64,000 bases of DNA, taken from Neonectria sp. B-13 (Eukaryota; Ascomycota; Sordariomycetes; Hypocreales; Nectriaceae). Each line of letters begins with the position of its first letter. The stretch's first letter is position 1. The position numbers and the translations under genes are program-made. The notes beneath the pieces are model-generated. The model was given only the letters and a program-made list of their open reading frames with translations, did no database searches and had not been told where the DNA came from. The stretch lies in the NCBI GenBank assembly GCA_002682825.1, contig NOKP01000022.1:310001-374000 (forward strand), read 5' to 3'. This document shows positions 55,366-64,000 of this stretch, in pieces.

Positions 55366-55654
55366 ATATTCTCATGAAAGGGATGCGATACCCTGAGACT
55401 TTCCCTTCAATGCCTCGGCGGCTCCCCGACACGGGAACGCCTGCGTGCTCCGCCTTAATGTATAGTAGTTTACCGCGATGTACATAGCAGCATCTAATGA
55501 TAATGCCACAATGACTTCAAGTTGGCGCTGGGTTTCGCATCCACCAAACTGATTCCCGTTTGTAAGTGTGGCGTTGTCCCACCAATAAAACTTGCAGTCG
55601 ATTCCCAATATGTCTCATTTCTGGATGGTGATCCGGGGTGCATGCACGACGCAC

Positions 55655-55901
55655 GCCACAGAAAGTGGATCGTGAGAGCAAGAAGCGAGATATGTTGATT
55701 GTTTGCTGGAGCTGGTCTTTGCCGTACCTGGAAATTGAATCCCCGCTTACGATCCTAGTTTTTGATAATGATCGTGATGAGTTACGCCTGGACTTGACCA
55801 AGTTTGTGTTGGTTCGTGAGTGTTGTCGTGTTGGCAGCAAACATGTGTTTATCTAACTCGGCACTTGCATGTACTGGATCGATGGAAAACTCATCATACA
55901 G
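55655..55901. repeat. Diverged direct repeat, copy A
   Basis: About 250 bp related in order and orientation to 56671-57041. Shared words include CCACAGAA, GAAATTGAATCCCCGCT, CGTGATGAG, CGTTGGTTCG/TGTTGGTTCG, GTTGCATGTAC/CTTGCATGTAC and ACTCATCATAC. Neither copy has a conserved ORF. Confidence 0.7.
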
Positions 55902-56410
55902 TTGCTCTACAGCTTATGATCGCTAACTAAAATCCTCCCTGTCTCTCCGGGTTGTTGTAGAAGGAATAGTGCGTTGAAGGAACCGTGTGTATCTTAGGAA
56001 AGATCGCGGGTTGTCTGGGTGCATTGGGCTGTTAGATCTCTAAGATGAATGTCGAGAATGGTTTCTGAGTGTCAATTTTCTTCCCCACATGTCTAAGTCA
56101 ATTTCTCTTACTGTCTGTCGGGATGCGCCTGGTTGGGTGTTGTTCTATGGTTATCCTGTGGGCGTCTAGCCCATGTCGTTCCAGATTCCTTGTCCTCCAA
56201 TATCCGCCTGTCTCTTATGCTCTTTGGTTGTCGTCTCTAGTAGGTTGGTTGTCGTCTGGGTTGTCCTAAGTCTGTCTGTTCCTTGTCGTGTGTGTTCTCT
56301 GTCTTGCCTGTGTCCCCCGGTTTCAATGGCGTCTGTCTAGGACCCCATCCTCCCTACTATTATCCTGGAGTTCGGCGAACGTCAATGGCGCTACGAAAGG
56401 CAAAAAAGGT

Positions 56411-56431
56411 TTGCCAGTTGCCAGTTGCCAG
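56411..56431. repeat. (TTGCCAG)3 tandem repeat
   Basis: Three perfect 7-bp units. Confidence 0.85.
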
Positions 56432-56670
56432 CTGTCACCTCTTTTTCTTCGACTTCGTTCTCCCAACTCTACTTTTGTAAACTCCGCCCTCTCATCTCCT
56501 TTTTCTCCAACTCCGTCCTCTCAGCTTCATCTGACTTTTTTCTTGTCATACTCGCTGAAACGTTGTCGTATTGGTAGGTTTAAGTTAGCAACTGTGAGTG
56601 AGTACAACCTAGAACTTTGTCCACAGATCCAGGATCTTTACTGATGTCCTTTGCCTTTAGTTCACGATGA

Positions 56671-57041
56671 TCACCACAGAAGGTGAATCGTGGATAGGAA
56701 GAACAAGAAGTAGGCATATCGTCGATCGTCTGCTAAAGCTGATCTTCGCCGTATAGAAATTGAATCCCCGCTCACGATTCCAGCTTCTGATGACATCGTG
56801 ATGAGATACGCCAGGGATGCAGAATTGGTCCTGGATCTTGGAGTTGGCTAAACTTCGTTGGTTCGCGAGCGTGGATTTGCTCTGGTCGTGTTGACTGTTG
56901 GTGCTCGGCAAAGGCGTAGTAGTGGTTTGCTGAAGCGTAAGCCAAGGTCACTTCAAAGTCACATTTGTTGTTGGCTGCAAACAGGCCTTTAGTTAACTCT
57001 GCAGTTGCATGTACCGGAGCAATATGGACACTCATCATACG
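56671..57041. repeat. Diverged direct repeat, copy B
   Basis: Related to 55655-55901, about 115 bp longer because of an internal segment absent from copy A. A minus-strand ORF of 88 codons runs through it, but copy A has stops in the matching frame, so coding is unsupported. Confidence 0.7.
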
Positions 57042-57209
57042 GTCAGTCTATTCGTTTACAACGGAAACGTGCTGAGAACTATCTACTTCTATGTTGAGCC
57101 CCATTCTTAGAGCCTCTATCTGGCGGTCCGATGCATACCAAATCTTGAAAAACCAAAGACCAGTGATGAAGTGATGGCAACCTAGTATCCGAAGCTGCTT
57201 CTCGAAGCC

Positions 57210-58854
<1,645 letters not shown>

Positions 58855-59488
58855 TGTTACGTCGGATCTGGCTTCAGCAACAGACTATGCTCAGATGGGT
58901 AAGAAGAAAAGCCGGGAGAAACTGGAGAAATGAAAAGTACGAATCACCGTGTCAGTGAATCCGGCTACTCAACCATTCCGCATGCCCTTGCAAGCTTTAT
59001 ACCCGACCGTACCATTACCCCTCTCAGCTTTATCGACAAACAGCACGAAGGATTGGACTCCGTTTTTGTCGCCTGTCTGGCGGAGTTGGCGATGCCGATC
59101 TCTCGTATTTCCCCGATGGCGATTTGTCGTTTCCCCGATAACGTTTCCCCTTCGAGCCTGGTGCGCTCCGTCAGCTGGTTCAAGAACCTGGCGTTTTACG
59201 GCATATTTTCCCGTTTCGCCGCTGCCGACCCCGGACCTGGAAACCCCACGGGGAAGTTCTCTGTCGTCTGACCTTGTTTGGCGTAGTCTGGTACGACGTT
59301 TTCTCAAGGTACATGCATCTGTATATAATTAGAGCGAGATGCCTTTCGAAAAGTCCTTCTCAAGAACAGTATCCTAGTCACTGTCCTGTCTTTTACACAA
59401 CGGTGCATTATACACTCTCGCCATTGACCGGAGGGTTCAGCTCGATTGACTTCGATTTGCGTTGCGGCAGTCTCACACATTCTCAGCC
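58855..59488. promoter_or_regulatory. Divergent promoter of beta-glucosidase and sugar permease
   Basis: 634 bases between two start codons. There is a TATATAA at 59322-59328, ~160 bases before the permease ATG. CreA/CRE-1-type SYGGRG words occur on the minus strand as CCCCGG (59229) and CCCCAC (59244). Two TTTCCCCGAT copies lie at ~59105-59145. Carbon catabolite control is plausible. Minor open frames here are ignored. Confidence 0.5.
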
Positions 59489-61085
59489 ATGGCTCCCAAA
59501 GCCGCCCAAGCGGTCGACGGCATTGCGTCTCCAATCGACCTCAGTTCGGTTCCTCCGTTCTGGAAGCGCAAGAATGGAGTGCTTCTGTACTTTTTGCTCA
59601 CATCTTCTCTTTTCGCCAGCATGGCCCTTGGAATCGACGGGTAAGTGATTATCGACCACTGGCTACACTTGACGCTTCAAAGCTGACAAAATTGATTCAA
59701 GGTCGATGACGAACGGAATGCAGGTGTTAGAAACTTGGCAAGAGCGTTTCGGCCACCCTACCGGTTCAAAGTTGGGATTCTTCGGCGCCTCGAATGCCAT
59801 CGGTGGCGTTATCCCATTTATCTTCCTGAGCTGGATTGGAGACGTCCTGGGCCGCCGAGTGCCTACCGCTCTGGGCTCACTCATTATCATGGCTGGAGTC
59901 CTCGTCCAGTTCTTCGCAACTTCGTTGAACATGTACATCGGCGGAAAGATCGTCCTTGGAATCGGCTCATCCCTCATCCAGATGGGCGCTCCCGTCCTAG
60001 TCACCGAGCTGTCTCACCCGAAGGAGCGCGTGCAAGTTACGACCTTCTACAACACCAGCATCGTGCTCGGCTATGTCGTTGGCGCCTGGGCAACGTACGG
60101 CTGTTATCGTATCCCCAACCAGTGGTCGTGGAGACTGCCCACTCTCATCCAGATCGTTCCCTCGGTGTACCAGTTCAGCCTCATCTTCTTCTGCCCCGAG
60201 TCGCCTCGCTGGCTGATTGCCAAGGGGAAAGTGGACAAGGCTCGGGAAATCCTCATCAAGTTCCACGGCGAGGAAGATCCGAATTCCGAGCTTGTCGAAC
60301 TTGAGTGCGCCGAGATTCAGCAGGCCATTGCCAAGGAAGCCGAAGAGAACATGACTTGGAAGGACTTCTTCTCTTCGGTTCCCAACCTGAAGAGAATTGC
60401 ACTTTGCTTTGCAACGGCATTGTTCAGTCAGAGTTCCGGTAATCTGCTTGTCTCAAACTACCTCACACAAATTCTCAAGGACACTGGAATTGAGGCGGAG
60501 AAGGATATCACCCTTGTCAACGGCATGGTTACCCTTTGGCAGTACATCGTCGCAATCACAATGACACTACTCGTCGACCGATTCAAGCGCCGTACCTTCT
60601 TCCTCGTGGGCTCAGGTGGAGTCTTGGTCACCTTCATCATGTGGACCATTGCAGCACAGCAATATCTGGAAAAGGGATCTATCGCCGCCGGGCGAGTTGT
60701 CCTTGCCTGCATCTTCCTCTTCCAGGCATTCTACACCTTCGGCTGGACGAACTTGGTCGTCACTTACCCCCTGGAGATCGTCACCTACCAGATGCGAGCA
60801 AAGACGTGGGCCTTCGTGTTGCTCACGATCCAGGTATCCTCCATTTTCGGTGGATACGTCAACCCCATCGGCCTTGAGAACATTGGCTGGAAATTCTACA
60901 TCTACTACTGTGTCTGGGTTGCCATCATCTTCTTGGTCGTCTACTTCTTCTTTGTCGAGACGTCAGGTCCCACGCTGGAGGAACTGTCATATCTTTTCGA
61001 AGGGAAGGAGGAAAAGCAAGAGATGGTGAAGAAAATTGAGATAGTCAAGGAGGAGCAGGAATTTGCGAGGGAGAAGACTGTCTAG
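59489..61085 (+). CDS. MFS sugar transporter (lactose/cellodextrin permease-like)
   Basis: Two exons, 59489-59640 and 59702-61085; the intron (GTAAGT...AGCTGAC...TTCAAG) splits a Gly codon. The product is 511 aa with 12 predicted helices. Sugar-porter signatures are GDVLGRR between helices 2 and 3, PESPRWLIAKGK after helix 6, DRFKRR between helices 8 and 9, and PLEI plus FFFVETSGPTLEEL after helix 12. The start MGIDGSMTNGMQ region (helix 1, GIDG) matches fungal lactose/cellodextrin permeases. The C-terminal tail is Lys/Glu-rich. It likely supplies the substrate of the adjacent GH1 enzyme. Substrate not resolvable from sequence. Confidence 0.93.
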
Positions 61086-61697
61086 GTTTCTTGAGTGTTC
61101 AACTCACTTGACCTCAGTACCGTCGATTCACAAGTTGGAGGCATCTTTTTACTCTGGATTTCTGGTTGAGAGCCCTGGTTTATCCTCGTTTGTAGCGCAT
61201 TTTGAGACGCAATAAAAGCTGGTCCAATAATTCCATACACTGTTTCTGTCTCACACCTCTCTTGACATAGAAAAGAAAGAGCCTTGCTAGGGGCACGAGC
61301 AACTTTTGTTAATGGTACGAACAAAATATGCAGCCTAAGGGCTAATACATAAAGTATGATGTAGAATCACTAAAGTCTTCAGCTTTAGGTATGCACTTAG
61401 GCTTAGGCATGTATTTAGTTTTAGGTATATATTTGTTCGTGCCATGAGCGAAAGTTCATGCTCCTAGTAACCGTCAACAGAATTATCGGAGAGATAGAGA
61501 TGAAATTCCCGTTTGTGGAGAAATATTGATGACACTCGTGATTGAATTACCGTAAGCAGCGGCCCTTAAAACATGATATTTTGATAGTTACGCCCTCCTC
61601 ATATTGTTAAAGCTTGCGACGCCGACTCCCACTTCCATATTACACAAACCACCCAAACTATTGTTACACATTTTTACATAAAGGAGGCACCCAGGGC
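61086..61697. other. Convergent 3' region with MITE-like element
   Basis: 610 bases between the permease and the convergent regulator gene; the MITE-like copy at 61288-61466 fills a third of it. Nothing else seen. Confidence 0.6.
61288..61466. mobile_element. MITE-like element, copy 3 (most complete)
   Basis: About 179 bp. The left end is TAGGGGCACGAGCAACTTTT and the right end, read in reverse, TAGGAGCATGAACTTTCGCT. The inverted repeats extend ~40 bp (shared ATGGYACGAACAAA) and are bounded by TA. Differences between arms are mostly C/T, as repeat-induced point mutation would leave. The interior has TTTAGGTAT/TTAGGCAT repeats and no ORF. It is the reference copy for those at 38359 and 43925. 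Confidence 0.75.
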
Positions 61698-63671
61698 TCA
61701 AACAACCCATGTGGAGTTATTCCGCAAGGCGTCCGAAGCCTTGGAGTCCAACCTCGTGAGAATATCAAGAAGAACCGTGAAGTCGCTACGAGCGCGAGTA
61801 GCTATCGGCGAGGTCCTGTTCCGGTGGATGATTTCCAGTAGACTAGCTCCTATCAGCCGTATCTTCTCGACGTATGGCTCACCATTGACCTGCAACGACC
61901 AGAACGGAGCTTCGTGGATTACCCGAAGCATATCTCGAGCAATTTCCGTTTTGCGCAGGTCGGCTTGTTCGACTCCCGTTGAAAAGTAGGACCGTTCCTC
62001 GAACTTTTGCGTGATGACCATCCTAAGACAGTGCATTGAAACCTGGAGATTGGCACACTGTATGATGAATTGGTTCTGTTGTGTCGCCTCTTTCCCCGCT
62101 CCCGCGATGGCAGCGAACGTGTATGACTGAAGATATGGTGGTAAGTCATCAAGACATGTGATGAACTGGATATAAAGAGCGTCTAGGCGATTCTTTTCCT
62201 CGGTAGTAGGGTGTGACCGATGGCCAGGTAGGGCAAGATCATGTTGCTCTTGATCGTGTAAGAGCCTCATTTGAAGCAGAAGATCTGACGCCGATTGCCA
62301 CAGGCGCAAGTTTGCATTGAATCCGGCAATAAATGACTTCCTCGTCGTTTCAGATGTCATGGAAACGCTCCCAGGTGAGACGCCAATGGAAGATTCGTCT
62401 TCAATGCCTGTTGGGTAAGCAGTTGTTATACCAGATTCGAACGAGAACTGGTGGATTGTGATGGGACGGTTGTTCAAGATACTCGCAGACTTGTCGCCCA
62501 TGAAGCAAACTGAGGGCATGTTAGCTACTGCTAGCGTTCCATATTGTCATAGACTCAGGTGTCCTGACTCCAGAATGCACGCCTTCGTAACTCAGCTTCA
62601 ATTGGAAACAAACCCTCTAAAGAAGTCTCCTCGTGAAGCTGCATGACTTGCGCAAGCCGGGTTGCCTCTCCAAAGATGTGCCATGAGTACTTTGGCTTTC
62701 CAGCCGCATGTAAGCAATTGGAATGGAAGTATCGGATGGCGATGGAGTTTGCATTGGGGCTCTCGAGGTCCGCTTCTAGATAATAGTTGAGACAGCTCCG
62801 AGAGGCCTTGAGGAAGATGTCGGCCACAGACTGCCCTTCCGGAAACAAGTCCTTAGGCAGCAGAAAGGCAGCCTCGGCACAGACGGCCGTGATCAAGGTG
62901 AAGGTCGCATCAGGCCATGTCTCTAGAATACTGCTGCTAGTCGCTGGGTTGCTGGCTGGCGGGAAGGAAGATGCCGCCTGTGTGGCAAAGAAGGTCAAGG
63001 CATCTCGGAGGCTTGGTTCATGCACCAACGGCGTGAGTGGGTAGAGGTACTCAAAGAACAAATCGAAGCACCGCGTTACGAGCTGGTTGAGATCGGCTGT
63101 GAGGAACGCCAACGCCCGGGACAGGTTATGCCAGCGTTGCAGCGCCGACTGGCCAGGGGTGATGGGCTGGTCGGATATGGAGCTGCGGATCGTCTGCGGC
63201 GACAGAGCGGGATCGACATTCAGGGTCCGCGAGGCATCCCAATGGGCCGAGGATGGACCCGACGTGGTGGAGGAGTTGACGAGGGTCAATTCCGCAGTGG
63301 AGTTGGCATTGGGTCCGGAGAAGGCCAGGGCGGAACTATCCCCGGCAGCCGGGGTTTCGGAGGCTGGGACTGGAAGCGGCACTGGGCCGGTATTTCGTCT
63401 GCGCGCTTTGGGGCCTCGACGAGCCAGGGGCAGGTCGAAACTGCATTGCTCTCCGGCTTCACGGCAGTTTGTACAGCGCTGGCCAGAGTCCGCAAAGTCA
63501 CACTGTCGTCATGGTCAGCCCAAGTTTCCCCGAACGCCACCGACGTCTTCTTACCCTAGCCTTGCGGCGCCGGCAGCGGTCACAGGCCCTGTTTGTCGGA
63601 GGCTGGCGAGGCGGGAGAACAGCCTGGGAACGAGGCGAGATGGCCGATGTGGGACTGCGATCCATTGCCAT
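61698..63671 (-). CDS. Zn(II)2Cys6 transcription factor with fungal-specific domain
   Basis: Three exons on the minus strand: 63671-63555, 63502-62569 and 62509-61698, giving 620 aa. The zinc cluster is C30, C33, C40, C49, C52 and C59 (ACDRCRRRKAR|CDFADSGQRC); its first intron falls inside the cluster, a common position. A Pro/Ser-rich linker follows. The fungal transcription-factor middle domain lies at ~150-480: YFEYLYPLTPLVHEPSLR, YSWHIFGEATRLAQVMQLH, ELRRRAFW, then DKSASILNNRP across intron 2, whose donor GTCAGG is weak. Such factors bind CGG-containing sites and regulate nearby metabolic genes. Its position convergent with the permease suggests control of the sugar module. Target genes and inducer are inferred only. 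Confidence 0.9.
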
Positions 63672-64000
63672 GCTTGATGAGAGTCGGGGAAAAGGGGAGC
63701 GCTTTTCTTGCTTTCAATGGAAAGGCGGGGATATGCGCCGGTCAAATACTTCAACTTGCGGCTAAATGGCCTCGGCTGGGGCGACCTCGTCTGCTGATCC
63801 AGGTGCCAGGTCCCCCGCAATTAGACAGTCATTTCCCCTATTCCCCGTGTCGATCCCGGTCGAGATGGGTTAGAGACCCAGCGTGGCGGGGTCAAGACCT
63901 GGGGAAGGTTCGAATCGAAGTTGGCTCAGGAACTGGGACAAGGATGGCAGTCCTTGGAATAAGCTCTCGCGGTTCTCAAGGAAATAGACTAATACTCAAC
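63672..64000. other. Upstream region of the Zn2Cys6 gene (right edge)
   Basis: About 330 bases, probably promoter of the minus-strand regulator. A GGTTCGAATC word at ~63907 resembles a tRNA T-loop, but no stem structure supports a tRNA. Confidence 0.45.

Larger units (their letters stand above)
55366..57209. other. Intergenic with a diverged direct duplication
   Basis: 1.8 kb without a supported gene. It contains two related segments (55655-55901 and 56671-57041, listed separately), a CT-rich strand-biased stretch at 56.04-56.55 kb and a TTGCCAG triplet repeat at 56411-56431. Confidence 0.55.

Noticed and set aside
63895..63920. GGTTCGAATC resembling a Pol III B box
   Set aside because: Flanks do not pair into a T-stem and no A box lies upstream.

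Overview
The window is nuclear DNA of a filamentous ascomycete (Pezizomycotina, most likely a Sordariomycete). Coding genes are broken by short 46-80 nt introns with GTRNGT donors, CTAAC/CTGAC branch points and YAG acceptors. A tRNA-Tyr carries a short intron after the anticodon. The gene content is typically fungal: Pth11-like 7TM protein, ChAPs, Zn(II)2Cys6 regulator, AA14 LPMO. No rRNA, CRISPR, plasmid or viral genes were seen. I could model 22 protein genes, one tRNA, one pseudogene and a small non-coding inverted-repeat element family. Exon coordinates are in the evidence fields. Splice sites were read by eye and checked for frame, so each spliced model adds up to whole codons.

Layout. 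1-9.3 kb is gene-poor: a protein kinase (minus), a flavin monooxygenase (minus) with a decayed DsbA-like isomerase at its 3' end, and long non-coding stretches. 9.3-20.5 kb holds an acidic nuclear protein, a bHLH factor, an aldo-keto reductase, a HIT protein, a fused HD-domain/nucleotide-kinase protein whose two active sites both look dead, a small secreted cysteine-rich protein and RPB12. 20.7-31.7 kb is housekeeping: GPN1-type GTPase, exomer ChAPs protein and the HIR3 histone-chaperone subunit. 32-34 kb has tRNA-Tyr and a secreted AA14 copper monooxygenase. 35-40.6 kb has the divergent ribosome-biogenesis pair RRP3/SSF1 and a mitochondrial PP2C phosphatase. 40.8-46.2 kb has three amino-acid/oxo-acid enzymes: an MSOX-family FAD amine oxidase, a D-2-hydroxyacid dehydrogenase and a DUF1338 2-oxoadipate dioxygenase/decarboxylase. 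46.2-50.9 kb is a gene desert. 50.9-55.4 kb has a Pth11-like receptor and a secreted amidase. 57.2-63.7 kb is a sugar-utilisation cluster: GH1 beta-glucosidase, divergent sugar permease and a Zn2Cys6 regulator.

How the genes fit together. Two groups look functional. (i) The GH1/permease/regulator trio resembles the cellodextrin or lactose uptake modules of other ascomycetes: import, intracellular hydrolysis, local control. (ii) The oxidase, D-2-hydroxyacid dehydrogenase and 2-oxoadipate decarboxylase could be successive steps of lysine/pipecolate-type catabolism; paired inverted GATAAG sites lie upstream of the last gene. The most unusual single gene is the HD/UMP-kinase-like fusion at 17.5-18.9 kb, an intact six-exon gene lacking the key metal-binding and phosphate-binding residues of both domains.
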